Shown here: positions 7,889 to 15,284 of the stretch, one piece after another
How positions within the stretch are numbered: the stretch's first letter is position 1
Layout of the letters: every line of letters begins with the position of its first letter
From: an uncultured Lachnospiraceae bacterium
Lineage (GTDB): Bacteria; Bacillota; Clostridia; Lachnospirales; Lachnospiraceae
Direction of reading: 5' to 3'
Assembly (NCBI GenBank): GCA_910584915.1
Contig: CAJUDM010000004.1
Coordinates: forward strand, 1-64,000
DNA: 64,000 nucleotides
The notes under the pieces: model-generated
Told to the model about the DNA's origin: nothing
Databases searched by the model: none
Seen by the model: only the letters and a program-made list of their open reading frames with translations
Translations under genes and position numbers: made by a program

Positions 7889-8071
7889 TGCTGTTTTTGC
7901 AACTAACTAAAGTTTTGCTATTCTAACCAATAAGTCAGCAAATACTATTTAGTTGTTTTGTGCAAAATACCCGGATTATTGGTGGTGAAAAATTGCGAAG
8001 AATGTCAGCTGTTGTCCGAAATGCGGAAGAGATCAGAGTAAAGATAAGCAATGCCGGGGTGGATAACAAAC
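7889..8071. other. Intergenic region upstream of feo
   Basis: The stretch holds additional partial operator half-sites (ACTAACTAA at about 7902-7910 and TTTAGTTG near 7949). No further gene or conserved RNA is recognised. Confidence 0.3.
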
Positions 8072-8100
8072 ATGCCGCGGCTTCAAAAGTCACGGCATGC
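8072..8100 (-). terminator. Hairpin after tRNA-Arg
   Basis: CATGCCG (8072-8078) and CGGCATG (8094-8100) pair perfectly, starting 4 bp from the tRNA 3' end. On the minus strand the stem is followed by TTTGTTATCC, a weak T-tract. Confidence 0.5.
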
Positions 8101-8103
8101 TTA

Positions 8104-8177
8104 CGTTCCTGAGCGGATTCGAACCGCTGGCCTTCCGCTTAGGAGGCGGACGCTCTATCCTGCTGAGCTACAGAAAC
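8104..8177 (-). tRNA. tRNA-Arg, anticodon CCT
   Basis: The minus strand folds into a full cloverleaf of 74 nt. The acceptor stem GTTTCTG/CAGGAAC has one T-G pair. The D-arm has AGCTCAGCAGGATAGAGC, the anticodon stem CCGC/GCGG encloses the loop CTCCTAA (anticodon CCT, reading AGG), and the T-loop is GGTTCGAATCC. The discriminator is G and CCA is not encoded. Confidence 0.96.
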
Positions 8178-8209
8178 AGGTTTTAATTGTCGGGATTTCC
8201 CTGCCACAT

Positions 8210-8238
8210 AGTGTATCACAAACAGAAGCCAAAGGCAA
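8210..8238 (-). promoter_or_regulatory. Promoter of tRNA-Arg
   Basis: On the minus strand TTGCCT (8233-8238) and TACACT (8210-8215) are spaced by 17 bp and lie about 33 bp upstream of the tRNA 5' end. Confidence 0.5.
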
Positions 8239-8300
8239 CAAAAAAGTTTTATATTATTTCAGGATAAAAATTTCAGGAAACATATTTTACTATGTGGCGC

Positions 8301-9776
8301 TTACCGCCTCCTTCTGCGCCTTGCAAGCCGGCGTTCCCTGCGTTTTAAGCGTTTGTCACGGCGGAGCTGCTTTTTCCGCCTGCGCCCATGCATGTAATCC
8401 TGACGGCTGTAAAAAACGGAATGCAGGATCAGGATCAGGATGGTGACGCCGGCGATGGAGGAGATGACAAGGATGAGCATCTTGATATTGATAAAGATCA
8501 CATTATCCGGTTTGCCGGTCAGCGGTTCATCATCGCTGTCAAACTCATAGGTATGTGTGTTCTGAGAGGAAAAAATAATCTTTCCGGAACCCACGAGCGT
8601 GTCGTGGTAGTAGTAGTTGATCTCCGCAATCTCATTTTTCTGGAGATCTGCCGCCTGATAGTCGATCTTTGGGGTAAGATCGTCAAATGTGGACATATTG
8701 GGGAGCACGACATATCTGCCGGGCGCGATGGAGAGGATGGGAGATGAATCCCCGAAAATATCGTTTCCGGTGTAGAAAAAATTGGAGTTATTGATTATGT
8801 GCAGAGTGTCGTTGTCCGCGATATTTGCCTTTACAAAATTCTGGTAACCATAGTCGAACAGCGTTGCCGTATCCTCAAATTGTGCGGGCGAATCTTCTTT
8901 CATCACAACACAGATCAGGCGCATACCCGCCTGCTCACAGCCTGTGACAAGAGTCTGCCCTGCCGGGTCTGTGTAACCCGTCTTTCCGCCGATGATCCCT
9001 TCGTAGGATATTTCCCCGTTGATCAGTGCGTGCTTGTTGGTCTTGTAAAAATCATCCGGCTGCCCGGCGGAGGGGAGGAAATGGTAGGAGGGAGTATTGC
9101 CGATGCGCCGCAGTACATCGTTCTGGAAATAGGCCCGCGCGATCAGGGCAAGATCGTAGGCGCTGGTATAGTGATCGTCCGCATGGAGGCCGTTGGCATT
9201 GACAAAATGGGTATTAAGGCACCCCAGTTCCGCGGCTTTTTGGTTCATCATTTCGGCAAAACTGTCTAAGGATCCTGCCACATGCTCCGCCACGGCGTTT
9301 GCGACTTCGTTGGCGGAAGCGACCATAATGCCGTAGAGGCATTCTTCCATGGAAAGGTATTCTCCGGCATCCATGCCCATATTGGAGCCGTCTGTAGGGA
9401 CGGCGCTTACGGCTTCGTATGAAAAGTTGACGGTTTCGTTCATGGCGCACTGTTCCACGGCGATCAGACAGGTCAGCATTTTTGTGGTGCTGGCGGGATA
9501 GAGTTCCTCATGGATATTTTTGGCGTACAGGACAGTGCCGGTGTCAGCCTCCATCAAAATGGCAGATTCTGCAGTGATGGCAGGACCGGTGGGCCAGCTC
9601 GCAAGATCGTTGGTCTGAACCGGCAGAAGGAGGCGCTCCTGCGCAGCCTGCCGGGGTTCGTTCAGCGGTTCGTCTGGTTCTGCGAGAACAGGAAAAGAAG
9701 CCTGCATCAGGACAGATACAGACAGCAAAACGGAAGAGATATATCGGAAAAGCTTTTTTTTCTTTTGTAAATTCAT
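8301..9776 (-). CDS. Serine-type D-Ala-D-Ala carboxypeptidase (S11, PBP5/DacF-like)
   Basis: This 491-residue exported enzyme trims the terminal D-Ala of peptidoglycan stem peptides. The signal peptide spans about residues 1-32, ending in VLAEP. The three active-site motifs are STTK (96-99), SAN (154-156) and KTG (265-267). A C-terminal region follows, then a transmembrane helix at about 425-450 and a strikingly basic tail of some 40 residues, mostly Arg and Lys, that would be cytoplasmic. ATG 9776 is chosen because it starts the signal peptide and follows AGAGGA; the in-frame ATG at 9848 has no ribosome binding site. The gene is monocistronic. Confidence 0.93.
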   Translation of the reverse strand: MNLQKKKKLFRYISSVLLSVSVLMQASFPVLAEPDEPLNEPRQAAQERLLLPVQTNDLASWPTGPAITAESAILMEADTGTVLYAKNIHEELYPASTTKMLTCLIAVEQCAMNETVNFSYEAVSAVPTDGSNMGMDAGEYLSMEECLYGIMVASANEVANAVAEHVAGSLDSFAEMMNQKAAELGCLNTHFVNANGLHADDHYTSAYDLALIARAYFQNDVLRRIGNTPSYHFLPSAGQPDDFYKTNKHALINGEISYEGIIGGKTGYTDPAGQTLVTGCEQAGMRLICVVMKEDSPAQFEDTATLFDYGYQNFVKANIADNDTLHIINNSNFFYTGNDIFGDSSPILSIAPGRYVVLPNMSTFDDLTPKIDYQAADLQKNEIAEINYYYHDTLVGSGKIIFSSQNTHTYEFDSDDEPLTGKPDNVIFINIKMLILVISSIAGVTILILILHSVFYSRQDYMHGRRRKKQLRRDKRLKRRERRLARRRRRR

Positions 9777-9854
9777 AAACAGTTTATTCCTCTGAGTGAA
9801 GATCCGGCGCTTTCGGCGGCACGATTTCTCTTCAAAATCCCGGATCATATCTAC

Positions 9855-9863
9855 ATCATATCA
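9855..9863 (-). promoter_or_regulatory. Extended -10 promoter of the carboxypeptidase gene
   Basis: The minus strand reads TGATATGAT, an extended -10 element, with an ATGAAA-like -35 box 17 bp upstream. The small palindrome CAGGAactCCTG lies in the spacer. Confidence 0.4.
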
Positions 9864-9904
9864 CAGGAGTTCCTGTTTTTCATTAAAAATATAGTCACAC
9901 ACAA

Positions 9905-9932
9905 TTGATTTTTTTTAGAAAAAGAGTAAAAT
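9905..9932 (+). promoter_or_regulatory. Promoter of trmB
   Basis: TTGATT (9905-9910) and TAAAAT (9927-9932) are separated by 16 bp and lie about 40 bp before the ATG. Confidence 0.5.
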
Positions 9933-9970
9933 AGGGGAGAAAATCAACTGCTTAACAGAAGGAGAGAATT

Positions 9971-10639
9971 ATGCGCCTGCGAAATATCCCCGGCTCCAGA
10001 GAAGCGATCGGAGCCAGTGAGTATGTGGTTCCGGAGGAGAGTGAATGTGCCGGAAAGTGGAGTGAACTTTTCGGGAACGGGAATCCGGTCCACATAGAGA
10101 TCGGTACTGGGAAGGGCAGGTTTCTGATGGAACTCGCGAGAACGCATCCGGAGATCAACTATGTGGGAATTGAAAAATATTCCAGCGTCCTTCTTCGGGC
10201 GGTTCAGAAGATGGAGGAGGAGCCGCTTCCCAATGTGAGATTTATCCGTATGGAAGCGGAGCATATTCTGCGGTATTTTGCGGAAGGGGAGGCGGAACGG
10301 ATCTATCTGAATTTTTCTGATCCCTGGCCGAAGGAGCGACATGCAAAAAGAAGGCTGGTCTCGCGGGAATTTCTCGACCGTTACAGAGTGTTGTTGAAAT
10401 CCGGAGGACATCTGGAGTTTAAGACCGATAACAGGGCTCTGTTTGAGTTCGGTGTGGAGGAGACAGAGCCGGCAAAGTGGGAGATCGCGGAGATCACTTA
10501 TGACCTGCACCATGATGAGAACATGAACAGGGGAAATATTATGACAGAGTATGAGGAGAGATTTTCTTCGATGGGAAATCCGATCTGTAAATATTGTATT
10601 CGCCCTGTGAACCGGGGATATGAAAGCGGACAGCTGTGA
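9971..10639 (+). CDS. trmB: tRNA (guanine-N7-)-methyltransferase TrmB
   Basis: This 222-residue SAM-dependent methyltransferase makes m7G46 in tRNA. The SAM-binding motif is HIEIGTGKGRF (about 41-51). The diagnostic TrmB signature NFSDPWPKERHAKRRL follows at about 116-131, then the C-terminal FKTDNRALFEF. Length and order are normal for the family. AGAAGGAGAG precedes the ATG by 5 bp. Confidence 0.96.
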   Translation: MRLRNIPGSREAIGASEYVVPEESECAGKWSELFGNGNPVHIEIGTGKGRFLMELARTHPEINYVGIEKYSSVLLRAVQKMEEEPLPNVRFIRMEAEHILRYFAEGEAERIYLNFSDPWPKERHAKRRLVSREFLDRYRVLLKSGGHLEFKTDNRALFEFGVEETEPAKWEIAEITYDLHHDENMNRGNIMTEYEERFSSMGNPICKYCIRPVNRGYESGQL

Positions 10640-10768
10640 GGGGATTCATATTGAGAAATTTAAGCTTTACAGACATATAGGCAGTTTATCAAAGCAGGCC
10701 GGATGGCTGTCCTGAAAAAATGCTCAATGAAGTGACTGTGTTTTAATTTGGTCCGGACAGGAGAAAAA

Positions 10769-11227
10769 ATGTTTATTTTATTATTGCTGATCTGGTTTAT
10801 CTTTAATGGAAAAATAACGCCGGAGATTTCCGTGCTGGGAGTTATCCTCTGTGCCTGCATATACTTTTTTATGTGCAGGTTCATGGGTTACAGCATCAGA
10901 AAAGATATTGCGCTGATCAGGAAGAGTATTTATTTCCTGTCTTATATCGGCGTGCTGGTCGTGGAGATCGTGAAAGCCAATGCGCTGGTCATGCATCTGG
11001 TGCTGACGGACAGAGAAGTCGCAGAGCCGGTCATTGTGGAGTACAGGACCAGATTAAAGACAGATCTGGGCAGAGTGATCTTTGCAAACTCCATTACGCT
11101 CACACCGGGGACGATCACGGTGTCTCTGAAGGGAGATGAGCTTGTGATCCATTGTCTGGATAAGACGATGGCGGAGGGGATGGAAGATACCGTGTTTGAG
11201 AGATTGTTAGAGAAGATGGAGGCATGA
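10769..11227 (+). CDS. mrpE: Cation/H+ antiporter subunit MrpE (MbhA-like)
   Basis: This 152-residue membrane protein has two N-terminal hydrophobic helices (FILLLLIWFIFNG; ISVLGVILCACIYFF), a third near residue 45-65, and the typical MrpE soluble end with VIFANSITLTPGTITV. It is the first gene of a ten-gene antiporter operon running to 20557. ATG 10769 follows ACAGGAG; an in-frame TTG seven codons upstream is rejected because it precedes the ribosome binding site. Its stop overlaps the next ATG (ATGA), implying coupled translation. Confidence 0.9.
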   Translation: MFILLLLIWFIFNGKITPEISVLGVILCACIYFFMCRFMGYSIRKDIALIRKSIYFLSYIGVLVVEIVKANALVMHLVLTDREVAEPVIVEYRTRLKTDLGRVIFANSITLTPGTITVSLKGDELVIHCLDKTMAEGMEDTVFERLLEKMEA

Positions 11228-11571
11228 GGCGGAAGATGGAACTGGTACAACAATATTCCGGAATTTTTCATGTTATCATAGTAATACTGGCGCTGTTGAC
11301 GATAGCCTGTCTGATCAGAGCGGTGAAGGGCCCCTCGATCGCGGACAGGCTGGTGGCGGTAAATATGATGGGCACGATCGTCATGGTGATCATCGCCGTG
11401 CTCGCCCTGCTGATGGATGAGGACTATCTGGTGGACATCTGCCTGATCTATGCGATGATCAGTTTTCTGGCGGTAGTGGTGCTGACAAAAGTATATACCG
11501 GAGTATATATTGAACACAGAGAACTGCGGGAAAAGAGAAGAAAGCGGAGAGAAGATAAAAAAGAGGGTTAG
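11224..11571 (+). CDS. mrpF: Antiporter subunit MrpF (MbhB-like)
   Basis: This 115-residue protein has three transmembrane helices and the MrpF core R...GPS.ADR.VA.N..GT, followed by a lysine/arginine-rich cytoplasmic tail. It contributes to the small-subunit part of the Mrp/Mbh membrane complex. It overlaps mrpE by 4 bp. A second in-frame ATG at 11236, preceded by GAGGCGGAAG, is an alternative start. Confidence 0.88.
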   Translation: MRRKMELVQQYSGIFHVIIVILALLTIACLIRAVKGPSIADRLVAVNMMGTIVMVIIAVLALLMDEDYLVDICLIYAMISFLAVVVLTKVYTGVYIEHRELREKRRKRREDKKEG

Positions 11572-11576
11572 CTGTC

Positions 11577-11918
11577 ATGGTATTTGAATGGTTAAGGTTT
11601 ATTGCGGGAACGGGGCTTTTAGCAGTGGGTGTTGTCACTTTTCTGCTTGAAGTCCTGGGCGTATTCAAGTTTAAATATGTGCTGAACAGGATGCATGCCG
11701 CGGCGATGGGCGATACGCTGGGAATCGGCGCAGCACTTGCGGGACTGATGATCCTGTTCGGTTTCCGGTTTGTCACCCTGAAGCTGGCGCTCGTACTCAT
11801 CTTTTTGTGGTGTGCTTCTCCGGTCTCTTCCCATCTGATCTCAAGGTTAGAGTGTACAGTCAATGAAGATCTGGAGAGATACTGTGAGGTGAGGCGGGAA
11901 GATGAGGAGCAGCAGTGA
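11577..11918 (+). CDS. mrpG: Antiporter subunit MrpG (MbhC-like)
   Basis: This 113-residue protein has three transmembrane helices and the MrpG pattern G...LLEVLGVFKFKYVLNRMHAAAMGDTLGIG. It is the third small subunit in the order E-F-G. The ribosome binding site AGAGGG lies about 10 bp upstream. The tail is charged. Confidence 0.88.
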   Translation: MVFEWLRFIAGTGLLAVGVVTFLLEVLGVFKFKYVLNRMHAAAMGDTLGIGAALAGLMILFGFRFVTLKLALVLIFLWCASPVSSHLISRLECTVNEDLERYCEVRREDEEQQ

Positions 11919-12054
11919 CTGAAGCGGAAGGGAAAATGTCTGTCTGCGGATCTGACAGGACAGGGCTGTGCCGAAACAGGGTATAAAAGGAGCAGACAGT
12001 CGTGCGCAGCGGTGCGCCGGAGGGACAGAGGCGGAGTAAAAGGGAGGAGAAAAG

Positions 12055-12333
12055 ATGCAGATTTTTCAATATATCCTGCTTGCATTTTTGGTGATCTGTG
12101 CCGTGTCGGTAAGTTTTTCGAAACGGCTTCTAAATTCGATCTTAATATTTATGTCATACAGCCTGATCATGTCGATCATCTGGATCCTGTTGGAATCGCC
12201 GGACCTTGCGATCACGGAGGCGGCGGTGGGAGCGGGTGTGACGAGCGTGCTGTTTTTTGCGACATTGAAAAAGATCCATGCGATGAGGGAGGAGGATGAG
12301 GAAGACCATGAGCAGACTGATTCCCGAAGATGA
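12055..12333 (+). CDS. MbhD/MrpA C-terminal-type subunit (DUF4040)
   Basis: This 92-residue protein has three transmembrane helices and the DUF4040 motif LLESPDLAITEAAVGAG, which corresponds to part of the C-terminal region of Bacillus MrpA and to the stand-alone MbhD of archaeal membrane-bound hydrogenase. GGGAGGAG precedes the ATG. The end overlaps the following gene by 26 bp. The presence of MbhD as its own gene after mrpEFG is a hallmark of the Mbh-type order. Confidence 0.85.
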   Translation: MQIFQYILLAFLVICAVSVSFSKRLLNSILIFMSYSLIMSIIWILLESPDLAITEAAVGAGVTSVLFFATLKKIHAMREEDEEDHEQTDSRR

Positions 12334-13282
12334 ATATGGAAAACGGCCGGTCGGCGCATTTCACCAGTGGATGGACGGCGTCAGGGATCCCTACACCGGC
12401 AATGTGGAGGTAAGGACGGATGTAAGGCAGGAGGAGGAGAGCGAGGAACAGCTGAGGGAATATCAGGAAGAGGTAGTCGGAGTGATCCGGAAGGTTCATG
12501 ATACCGCCAATAATAATCAGTATACATTGTTCCGGAAGTTCTACAGGGTGGCGGCGCTGTTGTGCTGTCTGACATTGACGGTGATGCTGCTCATCACGGT
12601 GGCATATCTGCCTCCGGTAGGCAGCACAGACAATCCGGCGCACAACGAGGTTGCCGCAAAATATATCGAGGACGGGATGCAGGACACCGGTGCGGTGAAT
12701 ATTGTGACGGGAATGATCCTGGATTACCGTGCCTTTGACACGTTCGGAGAGTCCAACGTGCTGTTCATTGCGACCTGCACTGTGCTGATCCTGATGCGGA
12801 ATGATAAAAAGAAGGGCAGGGGCAGCGCGGAGGAGGAAGAACGCCGGGACAGCTTCTACGAGCCGAAGAGCGACAGGATCCTGCAAACGGCAGCGATGAT
12901 ACTGGTGCCCTTTATCATACTGTTTGGGATCTATGTGATCCTGAACGGACACCTCTCACCGGGCGGCGGTTTTTCGGGCGGCGCCATTATCGGGGCAGGG
13001 CTGATATTGTATCTGAACGCCTTCGGGTTTGAGAAGACGGAGAGGTTCTTCACGGCAAAGACCTATAAATGGATCAGCTTCTGTGCACTCAGTTTTTACT
13101 GTATCGCGAAAAGTTATTCTTTCTATACGGGGGCGCATCATTTAGAGAGTGGTATCCCGCTCGGGACACCGGGGGATATCCTCAGCAGCGGGCTGATCCT
13201 GCCTTTAAATATCTGCGTCGGCCTGGTGGTGGCATGTACGATGTACGCATTCTTCGCGCTGTTCCGCAAGGGAGGATTTTAG
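12308..13282 (+). CDS. mrpB: Fused MbhE-MrpB antiporter subunit
   Basis: This 324-residue protein has a hydrophilic start (1-75). A segment like MbhE/MrpA C-terminus follows, with one or two helices and NPAHNEVAAKYIEDG...TGAVN...LDYRAFDTFGE (about 100-150). Residues 190-324 are a full MrpB domain with ILNGHLSPGGGFSGG. In Pyrococcus the MbhE and MbhF (MrpB) parts are separate genes, so this is a fusion. ATG 12308 with GAGGA 5 bp upstream is preferred to ATG 12296, which directly abuts a GGAGG. Confidence 0.82.
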   Translation: MSRLIPEDEYGKRPVGAFHQWMDGVRDPYTGNVEVRTDVRQEEESEEQLREYQEEVVGVIRKVHDTANNNQYTLFRKFYRVAALLCCLTLTVMLLITVAYLPPVGSTDNPAHNEVAAKYIEDGMQDTGAVNIVTGMILDYRAFDTFGESNVLFIATCTVLILMRNDKKKGRGSAEEEERRDSFYEPKSDRILQTAAMILVPFIILFGIYVILNGHLSPGGGFSGGAIIGAGLILYLNAFGFEKTERFFTAKTYKWISFCALSFYCIAKSYSFYTGAHHLESGIPLGTPGDILSSGLILPLNICVGLVVACTMYAFFALFRKGGF

Positions 13283-13339
13283 ATTACGGAGTGCCTGCTG
13301 CATGAATATGGCGGGCTGAGGAAAGGGCAGGACACTGTT

Positions 13340-13717
13340 ATGCTGGAGACAAATTTTCTGGTAAATTATGGGGAAGAGGTTGCGATACTGTTGTTCGGCA
13401 TCGGTTTTGCAAATCTGCTGATCCAGAAAAATCTGATCAAGAAGATCATAGGCTTGAATATCATGGATACGGCGGTATACCTGTTTCTGGCGGAGAAGGG
13501 ATATATTGCCGGCAGGGCGGCGCCGATCGTCGTAGACGGCGTGCAGGAGGTGGAGGCTTACATCAATCCGATCCCCAGCGGGCTTGTGCTGACGGGCATC
13601 GTGGTTTCCGTGTCGGTGACGGCGCTGATGCTCTCACTCACGGTGCGCTTATACCAGCGCTATCACACACTGGATCTGGATGAGATATCCATGCAGCTGA
13701 GGAAGGAGGGGCTTTGA
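13340..13717 (+). CDS. mrpC: Antiporter subunit MrpC (NuoK-like)
   Basis: This 125-residue NuoK/MrpC homologue has three transmembrane helices and NLIKKIIGLNIMDTAVYLFL near residues 30-50, then PIPSGLVLTGIVVSVSVTAL. It forms the small channel-like subunit beside the antiporter-like subunits. Its stop overlaps the next start (TTGATGA). AGGAC lies 8 bp before the ATG. Confidence 0.88.
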   Translation: MLETNFLVNYGEEVAILLFGIGFANLLIQKNLIKKIIGLNIMDTAVYLFLAEKGYIAGRAAPIVVDGVQEVEAYINPIPSGLVLTGIVVSVSVTALMLSLTVRLYQRYHTLDLDEISMQLRKEGL

Positions 13718-15231
13718 TGAATTTTATACAGAATGTGCCTTTTTTCTCGATCATGATCTCGATGTTTTCGGGTATTGTCTCTTCGATCCTCTCCGAAAAA
13801 TGGGCAAAACGGTTAAACACGGCGGTGATCCTTGCGGTCGGGGTGATGTCGGGCATATTGCTGCTTTATCTTGTCAGGGAGGGGATCGGCAGCTATGTTT
13901 TCATGATGGGACATTTTCCTGCGCCCTGGGGCAATGAGATCCGTGCCGGGGTGCTGGAGGCGGGGATGGCGATGTTTTTCAGTATCGTCATGCTGCTGTC
14001 CATGACCGGCGGCAGAAAAAAACTGTTCGATGAAGTGGAGTATACGAAACATAATATTTATTATATTCTGGTGGACATGATGCTCAGCTCCCTGCTGGCG
14101 CTTGTGTATACCAACGACCTTTTCACGGCGTATGTCTTTGTGGAGATCAATACGATCGCTGCCTGCGGGCTGATCATGATCAGGCAGAACGGCAGGACGA
14201 TAGAGGCGGCTGTCCGCTATATGATCATGAGCCTTCTGGGCTCGGGCCTTCTGCTGATGGGGATCTGTATGCTCTATGACCTGACAGGGCATCTTCTGAT
14301 GAGCAATATCAAACTGGCGATGGCGGAGATCATGGCGAGCGGTACTTACCGGATACCGATGCTGATCACGGTGGGTATCATGACGATCGGGCTCGCGATC
14401 AAGAGTGCGCTGTTTCCCTGCCATGCCTGGCTGCCGGACGCATACGGCTACTCCACGGTCTCTTCGGCGGCGATGTTGTCTTCATTAGTGTCGAAGGGCT
14501 ATATCTTCCTGCTGATCAAGATCTTTTACAGGGTTATCGGTCTGGAGATCATTTACAGCAGCCATATAATCGGTATACTTTTTATATTTGGATTGTGCGG
14601 GATGCTCTTCGGTTCGTTCAGTGCGATCGGGGAGAAAGATATCAGAAGGATGATCGCGTTTTCCTCGGTGGCGCAGATCGGCTATATTTATATGGGATTC
14701 GGCCTGGGAACGCAGGAGGGTATGGTGGCGAGCGTCTATCATATTCTCGTCCATGCGGCGACAAAATCTCTTCTCTTTATCAGCGCGATCGGACTGACGG
14801 ATGTGTCCGGCGGCAGCAGGAGTTTCTTCGCGCTGAATGGTTCGGGATACCGGCACAGGATCGCGGGTATTGGCTTTGCGGTGGGCTCTCTGTCCATGGT
14901 GGGCATACCGATCTTTTCCGGTTTTGTCAGCAAGCTTCTGTTCGCGAAGGCTGCGATCATCAATCCGACCTGGAAGATGTTTCCCACGGTCATCGTGCTG
15001 GCGGTCAGCACGATCCTGAATGCGATCTATTTCCTGAAGACGGTGATCCGCATCTATACTCCGGAAAAACCGTCGGTGGAGGAAGAAAAAGGCTATTACA
15101 GCGTTCGTTTGGATGAGCAGAAGCTGTACACGGCAACGATCATCCTGTTTGTGATACTAAATCTGATCCTGGGAATGAATTCCCAGCCGATCATCCATCT
15201 AGTAGAGACAGGGCTTGCGAATTTCGCGTAG
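13717..15231 (+). CDS. mrpD: Antiporter-like subunit 1 (MrpD/NuoN-type)
   Basis: This 504-residue protein of about 14 transmembrane helices belongs to the NuoL/M/N proton-channel family. The key charged residues are present: Glu in FVEINTIAACGL (helix 5), Lys in LAIKSALFPCHAWLPDAY (helix 7) and Lys in SSLVSKGYIF (helix 8). It is the likely MrpD/MbhH equivalent because it directly follows mrpC. ATG 13717 has GGAAGGAGGGG upstream; TTG 13714 is adjacent and in frame. Confidence 0.88.
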   Translation: MNFIQNVPFFSIMISMFSGIVSSILSEKWAKRLNTAVILAVGVMSGILLLYLVREGIGSYVFMMGHFPAPWGNEIRAGVLEAGMAMFFSIVMLLSMTGGRKKLFDEVEYTKHNIYYILVDMMLSSLLALVYTNDLFTAYVFVEINTIAACGLIMIRQNGRTIEAAVRYMIMSLLGSGLLLMGICMLYDLTGHLLMSNIKLAMAEIMASGTYRIPMLITVGIMTIGLAIKSALFPCHAWLPDAYGYSTVSSAAMLSSLVSKGYIFLLIKIFYRVIGLEIIYSSHIIGILFIFGLCGMLFGSFSAIGEKDIRRMIAFSSVAQIGYIYMGFGLGTQEGMVASVYHILVHAATKSLLFISAIGLTDVSGGSRSFFALNGSGYRHRIAGIGFAVGSLSMVGIPIFSGFVSKLLFAKAAIINPTWKMFPTVIVLAVSTILNAIYFLKTVIRIYTPEKPSVEEEKGYYSVRLDEQKLYTATIILFVILNLILGMNSQPIIHLVETGLANFA

Positions 15232-15251
15232 TATAATTGAAATATCCTGCA

Positions 15252-15284
15252 GCAGGCTGCGGAAAGGGCATGGATTATAAGATG
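15252..15284 (+). promoter_or_regulatory. Leader repeat copy C (3' part only)
   Basis: GCAGGCTGCGGAAAGGGCAT continues as GGATTATAAGATG and matches the 3' end of leader copy B at 20746-20779 at most positions. The hairpin part is reduced to CCTGCaGCAGG. See findings. Confidence 0.45.

Noticed and set aside
8051..8446. Plus-strand open frame of 131 codons
   Set aside because: It runs across the tRNA-Arg gene and the end of the carboxypeptidase gene on the opposite strand.
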